A stretch of 64,000 bases of DNA from Vibrio sp. AND4 (GCF_000171815.1 NZ_ABGR01000003.1:248001-312000); one strand, 5' to 3'; counted from the stretch's first letter, positions 1-10,721 are shown. Numbers and translations: made by a program. Notes: generated by a model from the sequence alone, not told the origin.

Positions 1-315
1 AAAGCCTTTAAACAAGGTGAAAAGACAAGTCAGTGCGTACTAACGCCCGTAGGTTATCAAGAGTTTTACAATGGCTATCCAAAGACCCAAAGTGAATGTG
101 GTGAGCTTATTGGTTTTTTTGACAATCTAACTATCGACGACGAGATGAAGCAAACGGATTTAGTCTTTATAGAGAACGACCTCTATTCCATTGTTGGTTA
201 TGGCGATGATGAATCACCTGAGTCATTGATGGAAAGTCAGTGTTACGCCTACTATCGAATGGACAGTAAAGGTGTTGATGGGCATAGCTTTAACATCGAC
301 ACAACAGGCTGCTAA
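1..315 (+). CDS. C-terminal part of an unrecognised protein
   Basis: An open frame enters from the left edge and runs 104 codons to TAA. The visible part is acidic and polar with several cysteines (SQCVLTP, QSECGEL, ESQCYAY, terminal TTGC), which suggests an exported, disulphide-containing protein, but I do not recognise a family. The start lies outside the window. A hairpin follows 13 bases after the stop. Confidence 0.7.
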   Translation, partial: KAFKQGEKTSQCVLTPVGYQEFYNGYPKTQSECGELIGFFDNLTIDDEMKQTDLVFIENDLYSIVGYGDDESPESLMESQCYAYYRMDSKGVDGHSFNIDTTGC

Positions 316-327
316 TCATGTACAAAA

Positions 328-344
328 GGGAGCGCTGGGCTCCC
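328..344 (-). terminator. Bidirectional hairpin between the left-edge gene and pdxY
   Basis: GGGAGC / GCTCCC stem with a 5-base loop. Read on the minus strand it is followed by TTTTGT, so it best serves pdxY. On the plus strand it is followed only by TAAATTA. Confidence 0.65.
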
Positions 345-373
345 TAAATTAACACTGCTGAAAATGTTATGAC

Positions 374-1237
374 TTAGCTTAACATCACAGCTTCCAACGG
401 GAAGTGCTTGCTAGGCTCTACAAACTCTTGTTGTGCGGCAATGGTTTGCAGTTCCCATTCCCCCGCCTGATAAGTCGCATTAAGCACGCCGTAACATGCA
501 TCATGACAATGCTGAAAAGCTTGCCTTGCTGGCCAACCTTTCAGCAAGCCAGCGGTGAAGATAGCCGAGATCAAATCGCCTACACCAACAGGCGCTTTGG
601 CGAATTCGAAATGAGGCCGCTTTGCCAGATAGCAGCCATCTTGCGTTGCAAGCAACATATTGAAACTGTCGTCTGACAAACAGTACAAATGTTTTACTAA
701 CACCACTTTCGGACCTTTCGCTAGCGCACGCTGACAAGCTGTAATTACATCATTGAGCGTGTGAATTTCCATCTCTGCAAATTGACTTAACTCGAACTGG
801 TTAGGCACAATCACGTCTGCCATTGGCATGAGGCGGTTTAATAAGTTTTCTGCAATCCCCGGAGCCACAATACAGCCTTTGTCCGGCGCCCCCATTACAG
901 GATCGCACACGTAGAGCGCGTCTGGGTTTGCTTGTTTTACTTTGGTGACGGTATCTTCAACTGCTAGACACTGCTCTGCGCTGCCTTGGTAGCCCGTCAG
1001 AACCGCTTGACACTTATTTAACGCGCCGATATTACCAAGACCACGAACCAGTTCGCTGATGTCATCAGCCGAGAACGCACGTCCTGTCCAGCCTTCTTGG
1101 TATTGAGTGTGGTTAGAGAATTGAACAGTATGAATCGGCCATACTTCGAAGCCCATACGTTGCATCGGGAAAACAGCGCTGCTGTTACCAGCATGACCAA
1201 AAGAAACATGAGATTGTATAGAGAGGATACCTTGCAT
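374..1237 (-). CDS. pdxY: Pyridoxal/pyridoxamine kinase PdxY
   Basis: 287 aa, the usual PdxY length. PdxY phosphorylates pyridoxal in the vitamin B6 salvage pathway in the cytoplasm. Ribokinase-superfamily features are visible: the N-terminal [15 protein letters not shown] block that opens pyridoxal kinases, the GYQGS motif near residue 84, CDPVMG near residue 111, VPNQFE near residue 145, and the [10 protein letters not shown] anion-hole/catalytic Asp motif near residue 218. It is a single-gene unit with a terminator-like hairpin 30 bases downstream. The family call is firm; the choice of PdxY over PdxK rests on overall sequence pattern. Confidence 0.95.
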   Translation of the reverse strand: MQGILSIQSHVSFGHAGNSSAVFPMQRMGFEVWPIHTVQFSNHTQYQEGWTGRAFSADDISELVRGLGNIGALNKCQAVLTGYQGSAEQCLAVEDTVTKVKQANPDALYVCDPVMGAPDKGCIVAPGIAENLLNRLMPMADVIVPNQFELSQFAEMEIHTLNDVITACQRALAKGPKVVLVKHLYCLSDDSFNMLLATQDGCYLAKRPHFEFAKAPVGVGDLISAIFTAGLLKGWPARQAFQHCHDACYGVLNATYQAGEWELQTIAAQQEFVEPSKHFPLEAVMLS

Positions 1238-1656
1238 AGTACCAGACCTCTTCTTGTTGTTATAAATAGTTTAAAGACAGCGGCGAGCGCGAAATTTTCT
1301 CAACCAGTAGTGTATACGACAAGCCTAGATGAACTCACTTAATTTTAGCCTCCTTCGCTGAATTGGCTGGAGACCTGGCTTGCAATACCATTTCTTAATT
1401 TCCATATTATCTAATTAAGCACCATTTCTTGAGGTACTCTTAGTCTCAATTCAATCCAGATGACACTTGGAATGACAGACTGCAAGGTCTCACCGCCAAG
1501 TTTAACAGCTTGACTCACGACTTTTCGTCCTCCAATTGTCAAAAATGAGTTTTCACATCGTGTCGGCTTGTTGCCAAACCCTCTCTTAATTAAGCGGTCT
1601 TTTACATAGAAACCTCGCACTTGATGTGAGGTTTCTTGTAATAAGACTCTTAACAA
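1238..1656. other. Intergenic stretch without a convincing gene
   Basis: About 420 bases between pdxY and the large secreted-protein gene. It holds the hairpin described separately. An 81-codon minus-strand frame that begins with TTG directly after the neighbour's stop runs straight through that hairpin and is not called. Confidence 0.5.
1609..1635 (-). terminator. 11-bp hairpin downstream of the secreted-protein gene
   Basis: GAAACCTCGCA pairs with TGTGAGGTTTC (one G-T pair) around loop CTTGA, 22 bases past the stop at 1657. There is no strong U tract (TATGTAAAAG follows), so it may act as an mRNA 3' end or a weak terminator. Confidence 0.5.
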
Positions 1657-4074
1657 CTATAACTCATCTTCTAATATTCTAAGTTTTGAGTTTTTCGTTG
1701 GAAACGCGGTGATAACGAAACCGTCACTGCCGACCACAATGGTGACATTCGTGAACAAATAGTGGAAGCGACCATATACAAATGTCACTGCGGCATAATC
1801 TCTTCGTTGTCCGCCCTCACCTGTCCTCATTGTAATATGAGGATTACCATCAGTACTGGTTAAAGCCGCCATAATCATTCGGGCCAACATCACTCGGTTA
1901 TGAAAACCATGCTGCGCAAAGTCTACTTGGTGACCACCTGCTTTCTTTGTCCATATATGCGCCAGACCGAATCCTGCCCGCTCACCGCGACGTCCATTAT
2001 CGGCATCGGATAGAACCACAAACCTGCGATTATTTCCCGCTGCCGCGCCATCATAGGCAATTGCCCATGAATGTGCCGCCAATTCATCTATGCTCATGCG
2101 TGAACTTACGCCACTGTGATTAAATGCTCGAATCATATTGTGAAAGTTTTGAGAGCCTGAAAGTCTGGTGAAATATTGCCTCCCAGTTTGCAAGAGCGGA
2201 GGTAAGCTCACCACAGCTTCTGTTGTTCCCTTACTTGCTCTCCTCCGTAATTTTGTCACACACTGGAAGCTATCATCAGCTTTAACCTCTGTATTGCCAT
2301 TAGCGCAAGCTCCCGTCAGGACGTTGTCATTACGCTTTTGGCCTTTATTAGCTCGTTGTGAAACAAGTTGTTTCGGTTTTACGTTCGATGCATTGGCAAT
2401 TTGCATGGCACTATTTAATAGGTCGATTGCAACCTCAGGGTTACGGTTAATAAAGTCATTGAGATGATCATTGCCAGTATTAACCGAAAGTGCAGGGCTC
2501 GCTCCTTGCTCAGCGAGATTCAGATGTTCTTGGACATCATAAATGACAGCTGCAAGCTGATCGTGGGTGAGGTCGCCCATCAGGTTAATTGCGTCATTTT
2601 GTTCCGTGGTACATGTTCCCTCATTCTCATCGGTATTCACATTGTCATTACAAACCAGTACATTCATTGCAGTGTTAAACGCATCGGGGTTATCACTATG
2701 TGGCCGAGCTTCTATCACTTCATAAACCACATTATCGATGTTCCCCATTGTCTGAGACTCATCAATAATAAGAGGGGGGACGTTGGCTATTGGTTGATGG
2801 TTTTGAACACCACAGACGCTTGGCTCTCCGAACCACCTTGCAAATCCCCAAGCACCAAGGCTTTGCAGCGACTGAATAAAATCTTCAAGACACCTTCTTT
2901 GTCGGCTGTGTGCATTTGGCAGCTCCAAAGGGATTACAGTTTGTTGAGCTAAAATGAGGTTATCTACGTCGCCAGCGTACCTATTGTCTGGAGTGCGATT
3001 AGAAAATACACTGATATGTTTCGCGCTAAAATAGCGATCATTGATGGCTTCAGAACTTGTGCTGTAAAGAAGATGATAAGAAGACCACTGGTTTTGTGAA
3101 TAATCATCGGTTCGGAAGTGGATAGGGCTAGCGAGCAGTGAGTCACCCACGACCGTAACACCAGTTTCTGGGAAATATTCCGCATCATTCAGCTCGAAAG
3201 AAATGTTTGTTTTTTCGTTTAGTCGTTTTTGTGCTTTATCAGAAAAAATATTCAATGTTACTAGGGCATACCCTTCTTCAATACTTTCCTCAAGATTAAG
3301 CTCAAATTCCCAATACTTCATGAGAGGGTTACCAGAACCAGGCGTATAGAGCTTAGAATCCGACATTAGGGGACTAGGACCTAATGCTCGATCTCCTGTG
3401 CCGTTATACCTCATGCGAAGGTGGCTTCCGTTGATAGCCCCTACTAAGCCTACGTAACCCAAATTTCCATATTGGTCTACCGAGACTTGTGAATCCGCTA
3501 TCGAATCTTCACCCACAGCTCTAATCATGAAACTTGTGCTATTGTCCGCATTCACTTTTACAAGGACTCTAATTCGACTGACTAAGTTGTCACCATACTT
3601 AGCCTGCGATACTTTATCTGTCGTTGCTGTATGGAGAACACCACCACTCAACGCCTGATCAATCGCTAACTCATTATAAATAATCTTTTGGTATTTAGTT
3701 TCACTACTGGTGTCAACTGCATAAAAGTTTCCGTCTTGTTTGGTACAAAGACTTTGTACTGTTCGAGTACTTGGATCATTATCTTCAATGCTAACCTTGT
3801 ACCCAGAAGCATCATGAACCTCATCAATACTGTTGCCAGCGTCAATAGACAGTGTCTTTCCGTTATCTAAAAAATATCTCTCCCAGATGTTAATTTTTCT
3901 TTGATCATAGAGCACAGCAGATAACTTTTGGGCTTCTGCTGGTTTGAGAGCGCGATAGCCACTTTCGCACTGCTCACCTTGAACTTCTACATGACTAGGG
4001 GTGATATCAATCACGGCCAGTGAACTGGTTGAATAGAGTACAGATAGGAAGAACATTATTTTGTTTTTATGCAT
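1657..4074 (-). CDS. Large secreted protein with a possible BECR-type nuclease C-terminus
   Basis: 805 aa with a Sec signal peptide (residues 1-20, cleavage likely after SSLA). The N-terminal half (about 130-400) is rich in beta-type segments and resembles a lectin-like or adhesive domain but is not recognised. A Cys-containing segment follows (CLEDFIQSL near 405), then a polar linker with Cys pairs (about 430-640). The last ~110 residues are distinct: GFGLAHIWTKK at 701-711, a basic RRDYAAV stretch, and VITAFPT at 787-793. A G-x-G-x-x-H-I element followed by a closing hydrophobic strand with T-A-F-P recalls the Barnase-EndoU-ColicinE5/D-RelE (BECR) toxin fold. That match is inference from pattern only. 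No convincing immunity gene lies downstream. It could instead be a phage- or adhesin-related secreted protein. Confidence 0.75.
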   Translation of the reverse strand: MHKNKIMFFLSVLYSTSSLAVIDITPSHVEVQGEQCESGYRALKPAEAQKLSAVLYDQRKINIWERYFLDNGKTLSIDAGNSIDEVHDASGYKVSIEDNDPSTRTVQSLCTKQDGNFYAVDTSSETKYQKIIYNELAIDQALSGGVLHTATTDKVSQAKYGDNLVSRIRVLVKVNADNSTSFMIRAVGEDSIADSQVSVDQYGNLGYVGLVGAINGSHLRMRYNGTGDRALGPSPLMSDSKLYTPGSGNPLMKYWEFELNLEESIEEGYALVTLNIFSDKAQKRLNEKTNISFELNDAEYFPETGVTVVGDSLLASPIHFRTDDYSQNQWSSYHLLYSTSSEAINDRYFSAKHISVFSNRTPDNRYAGDVDNLILAQQTVIPLELPNAHSRQRRCLEDFIQSLQSLGAWGFARWFGEPSVCGVQNHQPIANVPPLIIDESQTMGNIDNVVYEVIEARPHSDNPDAFNTAMNVLVCNDNVNTDENEGTCTTEQNDAINLMGDLTHDQLAAVIYDVQEHLNLAEQGASPALSVNTGNDHLNDFINRNPEVAIDLLNSAMQIANASNVKPKQLVSQRANKGQKRNDNVLTGACANGNTEVKADDSFQCVTKLRRRASKGTTEAVVSLPPLLQTGRQYFTRLSGSQNFHNMIRAFNHSGVSSRMSIDELAAHSWAIAYDGAAAGNNRRFVVLSDADNGRRGERAGFGLAHIWTKKAGGHQVDFAQHGFHNRVMLARMIMAALTSTDGNPHITMRTGEGGQRRDYAAVTFVYGRFHYLFTNVTIVVGSDGFVITAFPTKNSKLRILEDEL

Positions 4075-4261
4075 TAAACTTACCTCGTTCTTTGGAAAAA
4101 TAACGTTTTGGATAAGGTGTATATCATTGATAAAAAAAGTAAAAATTGATTTAAAAATAAATAAACACAGGCCTAAAATATGAAATTAAGCCCCATCGTA
4201 TAAAGATAATTAGGTTGTCTAATTACCTTCGACGATACAGATATCCCGCCCAACAGAGACG

Positions 4262-4290
4262 AAAAAACGTGCCAAGTTTGGTCGTTTTTT
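4262..4290. terminator. Symmetric A/T-flanked hairpin
   Basis: AAAAAACG ... CGTTTTTT with an inner CCAA/TTGG pair. It could terminate transcription from either direction; on the minus strand it lies about 300 bases after the Sel1 gene. Confidence 0.5.
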
Positions 4291-4382
4291 ATCAACTTGA
4301 AACTTTAATGGACAAGTCGGGTGGGAAATGTCGAACCTAAAGGAATTTGCATTTAGTGGGAGGTAGCGCTACTCACCAATTG

Positions 4383-4485
4383 TTTTTAAGGACAGATTAT
4401 TTTTAGGGACAAATTGTTTTTAGGAACAGACAGATTTTAGGAACAAACAGTCACAAGGAACAAATAGCCATTAGGAACAGATAAT
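4383..4485. repeat. Six degenerate 17-bp direct repeats, iteron-like
   Basis: Units start at 4383, 4400, 4417 (18 bp), 4435, 4452 and 4469. The shared core is AGGAACARA or a one-base variant (AAGGACAGA, AGGGACAAA), usually preceded by TTTTT. The array lies just beyond the 3' end of the Sel1 gene. Confidence 0.75.
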
Positions 4486-4584
4486 TGCGAGATTCAAAGT
4501 TAAACACGAGAAATGATACTCAAGGAACCTAAAGATGCTTGGTAAGCGAAGATCTGAGGTTCCTTGGTATATACGAGCCTATTT

Positions 4585-5829
4585 TTACGCTGTACGACCG
4601 TGGGAAGACTTATTGAGATTCTGAGGTTGTAAAAAGTCTTGCGTAAAATCGAGTGCTTCTTTCGGTGGCGGTTTTGGTGCAGTGACAACCTCTTGTTGAA
4701 CTGGCATTTCAGTTTCATGGTTCAACGCTGAAGTACCCTCAATGGGTTTGAGGTCATCGTGATGCTCGTCACTCAACCGTTCATTCAGTTCATCCTCATC
4801 AGGAAAATAAGACTCTCGCTTATAGACCTTGTTCAAGGCACGAATAATGGCGTGTTTCTTTACCGTACCTGAGGCAAGTTTTCTTTGTAAGGGCTTAGCG
4901 ATAGATTGCAAACCCACCACAACATCCACACCAATATTACTGGCGACCTCATCACGCACAACGCGTGCTGGTTCGTAACCCATGTTGGCAGATAAGAACA
5001 ACCAAATGTACGCAATTGCATTACCTGTTTTGTCAGTGTCTTTCCATGCCTCACCAGCATGATACATGGCCTCTGCACTGCCACCTTCTGCGGCCCTTTC
5101 TAGCCAATAACAACCTTTTATTAAGCTCTTTTCTGTTCCCACGCCATTGAGATAGCACAAAGCCACTTGAATTTTACCGTCGACATTGTCTTGTTCTGCG
5201 GCTTTCATAAACCAAAACAGAGCATCTGAACGCTGACCAGAAGTGTTCTCCGGTGACCGTTGCCATTCCCCCATATAAAGCATGGCAGGAATGCATCCTT
5301 CATCAGCCGCCTCTTCGATCAATTGATGGCCCTTGGGGATATTTTTTTCGGTACCGCGACCAAATACGAGCGCTTTCCCATGGGCAAACTTTGCCTCAAC
5401 ATCCCCTTCTATGCCAGCTATCGCGGTACGCCAGAAATTCGCTTGTTCTTTTAAGATCACATCCTCACATACCCGCTCAGCTAGGCGTACGATGCCATAC
5501 ATACCGGGGACATTATCCAGTTTAGCGGCTTTGTCGTACCAATATAACGCTTGCTTAATATTGTCTCGTTCCGCCTCTTTGGCTAAATAAAGAATGGTCG
5601 GCACGTGACCCGTTTCAGCCTTAAATACACGTTCTCTAAGCTCTTGCTCTCGCGCTTTTTGCATCGCCTTGCGATACGCCGTCTCACGTGCTTTCTTCTC
5701 TGCTTCAAGACGTCGTTTACGCATCGACAGCGAGATCATCCAAACAAATATCAGGATAAGTGAAAGGCCAGTTGCCACAATAGCAATGCCCATACTACTC
5801 ATAAACCGCCTCTTTAAGTCAGAACTCAT
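4585..5829 (-). CDS. Membrane-anchored Sel1-repeat protein
   Basis: A 414-aa protein when started at the Met of MSSDLKRRF; a 20-residue upstream extension to 5889 lacks a better start. Residues ~12-35 form one transmembrane helix (N-in by its basic flank KRRF), followed by a Lys/Glu/Arg-rich coiled segment (to ~75), then four or more Sel1-type helical repeats with the A-x-x-W-Y/F pattern (ALYWYDKAAKL, ALFWFMKAAEQ, GCYWLERAAEG, AIAYIWLFLSA). The C-terminal ~120 residues are acidic and Pro-rich. Sel1 proteins are protein-interaction scaffolds; the partner here is unknown. The gene lies downstream of a MITE-like element that separates it from the nuclease gene. Confidence 0.8.
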   Translation of the reverse strand: MSSDLKRRFMSSMGIAIVATGLSLILIFVWMISLSMRKRRLEAEKKARETAYRKAMQKAREQELRERVFKAETGHVPTILYLAKEAERDNIKQALYWYDKAAKLDNVPGMYGIVRLAERVCEDVILKEQANFWRTAIAGIEGDVEAKFAHGKALVFGRGTEKNIPKGHQLIEEAADEGCIPAMLYMGEWQRSPENTSGQRSDALFWFMKAAEQDNVDGKIQVALCYLNGVGTEKSLIKGCYWLERAAEGGSAEAMYHAGEAWKDTDKTGNAIAYIWLFLSANMGYEPARVVRDEVASNIGVDVVVGLQSIAKPLQRKLASGTVKKHAIIRALNKVYKRESYFPDEDELNERLSDEHHDDLKPIEGTSALNHETEMPVQQEVVTAPKPPPKEALDFTQDFLQPQNLNKSSHGRTA

Positions 5830-5908
5830 CGTGGCTTCCCATCTTGGAGAAGCCTTCAAATTTTGGGATTGTGCGGCCGCACTTATCACGGCATGCAGCG
5901 CACTATTA

Positions 5909-6140
5909 TATACCCAAATGACATCAAGATGCAGGATTCAGAGCCCCCGCAAAGCGAATCGCCTTGGCTTGAATACCTTATTACCGATTCTTGGCAAAGG
6001 ATCACTCGATCCTTTACATTAACGCCACGCCTGCAAACCACGTCACACTCACTGAGTCAAAATATTCGCGCTAATCCAAGTGATTCACAAAACCCCTGTT
6101 ATTCACGCCAATCCAAGCATCTTGAGGTTACTTGGGTATA
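5909..6140. mobile_element. 232-bp MITE-like element with 24-bp terminal inverted repeats
   Basis: Left end TATACCCAAATGACATCAAG followed by ATGC (5909-5932); the right end (6117-6140), reverse-complemented, matches it at 21 of 24 positions. The interior has no coding capacity. Related single ends occur at 19490 and 52653. The right end overlaps the final codons and stop of the endonuclease gene. Confidence 0.7.
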
Positions 6141-7759
6141 GCCCAAATCATCTCAACAAACTCAGGGTGATCAATAAATGGGTTCCGGTTGCCCTGAAAA
6201 TCAAACACTCTTTGGTTGCGGCTGATTTCCTTCACGCTCACTGGATCGTTTTTATGCCAACGCTTCAGCATGTTTAACATCCAGGGCTCAAACACTGTTG
6301 TGCTGGTACCATTCAATACCGCATCAGAACTGCTTGAATTGTTCTCCCAGTGACCGATGACATCTTCATAACGTGTCGCCATGTAAAAATATGCTCGAGC
6401 GAAGTCGCCTTTGAACTCATCAATAGGCTCAAACACTGTACCTACATAGTCCAACGACGTCGCAGCTAGTCCTAGCTTCGAACCATTACTAGAAACATAG
6501 GCGCTGCTACCTACTTCACCGAATGGCCAATTGCTGCGCTTAGCATTCACGTAACCATCGGTGGCAAACAAGTGATGACCATCAGAGTTCATCGGCTCTA
6601 CCTTGCCACCAAACCAACTTTTTGGGAACGAATGCTCACGGTTGTAGCAATCACCCTCGGTTTTATATTGACCACATTGATCCGTAACCTTAGTAAAGTT
6701 GATTGTATCGTCACTGGTTGGCTTTTCAGAATACATATCGAGAATGGACCCATCTTGCTCATAGTAGTTATCCAAATCCGCCTCTTTTATCAGAGTCCAA
6801 ATGGCAGAGTAGCCACGTCTAGTATGGTTCTTGATGATGTTGAACAACGCGGTTTTCAGCTCAAAACCGGTTTTCCCCTGTGCTGCTTTATAGTACTCCC
6901 CAACCACTGGCGGTGGCGTCGTTGAATTGCCAAGGGTAAAGGGTGTGGTTTGCGAATTCGTGAAGTCACCACCGGATGCGAGTATCGTCTCCCCTACCAT
7001 TAGCGTGTATGAACCATTACCATTACCACAACAAATACCATCGCCATAACTATCACTGATCGTAAACTGGTAATCTCCGTTGACCAGACACATGGTTTTT
7101 CTATAGGCCTTCGAGGATTCAAAACCCTGTCCGGAAAACAGCACTTGCGATTGCTTATCCTTCAATTCCCAGCTCGTTTCTGAGCCATATCTATCTGTAT
7201 TCAACGTCAGTGAAACTTCATTGTCATTACACGTTTCTATCGGGGGATGAGTGTCGCCACTTTGATTTGGCTGAAAGTGATCGACATAAACGATTTCTGA
7301 ACCATCAAAACCTGATTCATCATAAAAGCGCAAACCAACCTTGATCGTTTTGTTTGATGATGCAGTGTAGCTGTGCGTTAGTTGCTGCCATTGATTAATT
7401 TGTTGCGGGTTGGAGTACCCATGATACCCGTCAACCACCAAACGTGCTTTGACATGACCTTCGGTGTGATAAACCGCGACAGAAAATGGGTAGGTTTTCC
7501 CTTGCTCGACATGAATGGTTTGTAAAAAGTCAGTATCACTTTGAGCACCAGTATTGACGATAACCTGAGCAGCAAGGCCACCTGATTGGTGTGGATTACT
7601 GGTGGGTGAAACAGCAATGCCAGAGTCAATCACGGACCACTGCACTGGCGCATTTCCATTCCATTGTTCAAAGTCTCCATTGACGACCCCAGCATAGGAA
7701 ATTGGAGAACCAATGAGAGCAAAGAGACTGAGGGATTTCGTTATGGAGTTCATTATCAT
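6128..7759 (-). CDS. Extracellular deoxyribonuclease of the endonuclease I family (Xds-like)
   Basis: 543 aa with a signal peptide (cleavage near ISYA-GVV). In order: an N-terminal carbohydrate-binding-like beta-sandwich (about 24-165), a Cys-containing segment with SDSYGDGICCGNGNG (about 240-255) as seen in secreted metalloproteases and nucleases, then the endonuclease I domain (about 290-543) with the NREHSFPKSW motif carrying the catalytic His, and DGHHLFATDGYVN and KRSNWPFGEV motifs. It hydrolyses extracellular DNA for nutrient use or escape from DNA traps. The last residues AIPK and the stop are encoded by the TIR of the adjacent MITE, so the native C-terminus may have been slightly altered. 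Confidence 0.9.
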   Translation of the reverse strand: MIMNSITKSLSLFALIGSPISYAGVVNGDFEQWNGNAPVQWSVIDSGIAVSPTSNPHQSGGLAAQVIVNTGAQSDTDFLQTIHVEQGKTYPFSVAVYHTEGHVKARLVVDGYHGYSNPQQINQWQQLTHSYTASSNKTIKVGLRFYDESGFDGSEIVYVDHFQPNQSGDTHPPIETCNDNEVSLTLNTDRYGSETSWELKDKQSQVLFSGQGFESSKAYRKTMCLVNGDYQFTISDSYGDGICCGNGNGSYTLMVGETILASGGDFTNSQTTPFTLGNSTTPPPVVGEYYKAAQGKTGFELKTALFNIIKNHTRRGYSAIWTLIKEADLDNYYEQDGSILDMYSEKPTSDDTINFTKVTDQCGQYKTEGDCYNREHSFPKSWFGGKVEPMNSDGHHLFATDGYVNAKRSNWPFGEVGSSAYVSSNGSKLGLAATSLDYVGTVFEPIDEFKGDFARAYFYMATRYEDVIGHWENNSSSSDAVLNGTSTTVFEPWMLNMLKRWHKNDPVSVKEISRNQRVFDFQGNRNPFIDHPEFVEMIWAIPK

Positions 7760-8013
7760 TTGCCATTCGTTGTATAACCCCAGAAAATATAAACATAACA
7801 GTTACATATGGATAATTTTTAAATCACATTTTAGGTTGCATATGGGGAAATATTTTCATTATCGTGCGGCACGTCTCACAATTGTGCACCGTTTCTATCA
7901 CGGATAACACAATGACTGTGCGATATCAAACAAGAGAGGGACAAAGGCAAGGCAAGCGTGTGCAAACAAAATTTCGCGTTCAATTGCCAATAGAGCGGTA
8001 TTCGATAACGATC

Positions 8014-8050
8014 TAAAAACGCCGGCCTGCTCAAACACAGCGCCGACGTT
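8014..8050 (-). terminator. Rho-independent terminator of malM
   Basis: AACGTCGGC / GCCGGCGTT stem on the minus strand followed by a T run (GTTTTTAG), 9 bases after the malM stop. Confidence 0.75.
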
Positions 8051-8059
8051 AGTACGGAA

Positions 8060-8869
8060 TTATTTGGTATTTATCGCTTTAACAAAGACCTCTTGTGCGC
8101 CTTCAATTCCTAACGATTTTGCTTCATCAAGCAGTGTTAGCGCTTTAGGAATATCGTCCGCTGCTACCGATGCCTTGATAGAGCTGTGGTAGTAGCTGGT
8201 TAAATCCGTACCTTGCGGGATGTTGTCGCTTTTCGCAACAATCTTAGTATTCACGATGTCGTTCGCAGATACTGAAAAGCGGAACTGACCAAGTAAGCTG
8301 TGTTTCGCTTGAGGGTCTGCAATATCTGGCGGCTGAGTATGATTTGCCAGTGCGAAGGCTTTTGCAGGGTGAAGAACTTCAGAGCTTCCTCTTAAATCAG
8401 CAGAAGTTGTGTAAACCAATACATGCAAGTCATTACCTGTCATGTCTGGAATCACGTTCATTTCGAGTACGAATTTGTCGTTGTCCAACAGCTTTGCTGG
8501 CTCATACTTAAAGGTTGAGAAATCTGCTTGATAAATGGTTTCACCTGCCGTGTTCATCACCACGACGTTAGGTGCGTAAAGCTCTAGATTTTTGTTTACG
8601 AATGTCTCTAGTTTAATATCGAGACTGCCACGATTGCCTGGTAATGCGAATGCTGCAATTGCACCTGCGCTATTACCATCCAGTAGCATTTGGCTTTTAT
8701 CAGTCAAAGCGAACTCAGTAACCGTAGGCACATCAACTGTTACCCAATGAATATCACCCGATTGTGTGATCACTTGTTGTTGACCTTTCGGGCTCATCTC
8801 GACTTGTTCTACAGAAGTACATCCTGTAGCCAACATTCCCAACAGCACGGGAGCAAGCCATTTTTTCAT
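8060..8869 (-). CDS. malM: Maltose operon periplasmic lipoprotein MalM
   Basis: 269 aa. The N-terminus MKKWLAPVLLGMLATGC is a lipoprotein signal with lipobox ATGC, so the mature protein should be lipid-anchored. The middle fits the MalM family (IHWVTVDVPTVTEFALTD, then GNRGSLDIKLETFV and LYAPNVVVMN). MalM is a periplasmic protein encoded next to lamB in enterobacteria and vibrios; its biochemical role is not established. It lies 104 bases downstream of lamB with a hairpin between, so it is probably transcribed partly by read-through from the lamB promoter. Confidence 0.9.
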   Translation of the reverse strand: MKKWLAPVLLGMLATGCTSVEQVEMSPKGQQQVITQSGDIHWVTVDVPTVTEFALTDKSQMLLDGNSAGAIAAFALPGNRGSLDIKLETFVNKNLELYAPNVVVMNTAGETIYQADFSTFKYEPAKLLDNDKFVLEMNVIPDMTGNDLHVLVYTTSADLRGSSEVLHPAKAFALANHTQPPDIADPQAKHSLLGQFRFSVSANDIVNTKIVAKSDNIPQGTDLTSYYHSSIKASVAADDIPKALTLLDEAKSLGIEGAQEVFVKAINTK

Positions 8870-8909
8870 TACCGTCTACCTCAACTCATTATTGCTTTTT
8901 TTGAAATAA

Positions 8910-8937
8910 ATACAGCCAGATAAGTTTCTGGCTGTAT
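8910..8937 (-). terminator. Hairpin between lamB and malM
   Basis: ATACAGCCAGA pairs perfectly with TCTGGCTGTAT around a 6-base loop; on the minus strand TTTATTTC follows. It probably ends most lamB transcripts and lets a fraction through to malM. Confidence 0.75.
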
Positions 8938-8973
8938 CATCCTAGGACAATTTAAGACTTAGTGGCTAGATGA

Positions 8974-10320
<1,347 letters not shown>

Positions 10321-10439
10321 CTAATCTTTTGGCAAATATAGACAGTAAAAAACGCGCGAGATAAAGAAAGGTAAGATGGGAACATGTCCCCACTTGCTTC
10401 AACAGCAGCAAGATTACCCAAGGTGTATAAGGATGACGT

Positions 10440-10482
10440 CCTCCGCCCCTAATTATTTTAGGGGGGATGAGAAGGGATGAGA
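10440..10482. promoter_or_regulatory. MalT box cluster in the lamB-glgX divergent promoter
   Basis: MalT recognises GGGGA(T/G)GAGG. Here GGGGCGGAGG lies on the minus strand at 10440-10449, and GGGGATGAGA (10463-10472) and AGGGATGAGA (10473-10482) lie on the plus strand. A further GGGGAGGAAT is at 10525. The arrangement points towards both divergent genes, implying that lamB and glgX are activated together by maltotriose-bound MalT. Confidence 0.7.
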
Positions 10483-10721
10483 AAATGGACAGTACGCCGC
10501 TTTAAGGGGCCAGATCACCAATCTGGGGAGGAATTAGTAAGTTTGGGTAGGCTATCACCGCTACAAAGTGATAGCCATTTCATATTTTCGTAAAAAATAG
10601 GTCTTAGAAAGTAATTTAATTACAGTGATAATTTAGGATATAAGGTGGTTGACCTAGGTGATGGAAAGTTTTTTACTCATCGTTCTCGAAGGTCGTAATA
10701 AAAATTAAGAAAGACTCGCTG

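Noticed and set aside
1411..1656. 81-codon minus-strand frame directly after the 805-aa gene, considered as an immunity gene
   Set aside because: It needs a TTG start, has no ribosome site, runs through a hairpin, and its basic composition is unlike typical immunity proteins.
2464..2952. 162-codon plus-strand frame inside the 805-aa gene
   Set aside because: It is antisense to the secreted-protein gene with atypical composition and no ribosome site.
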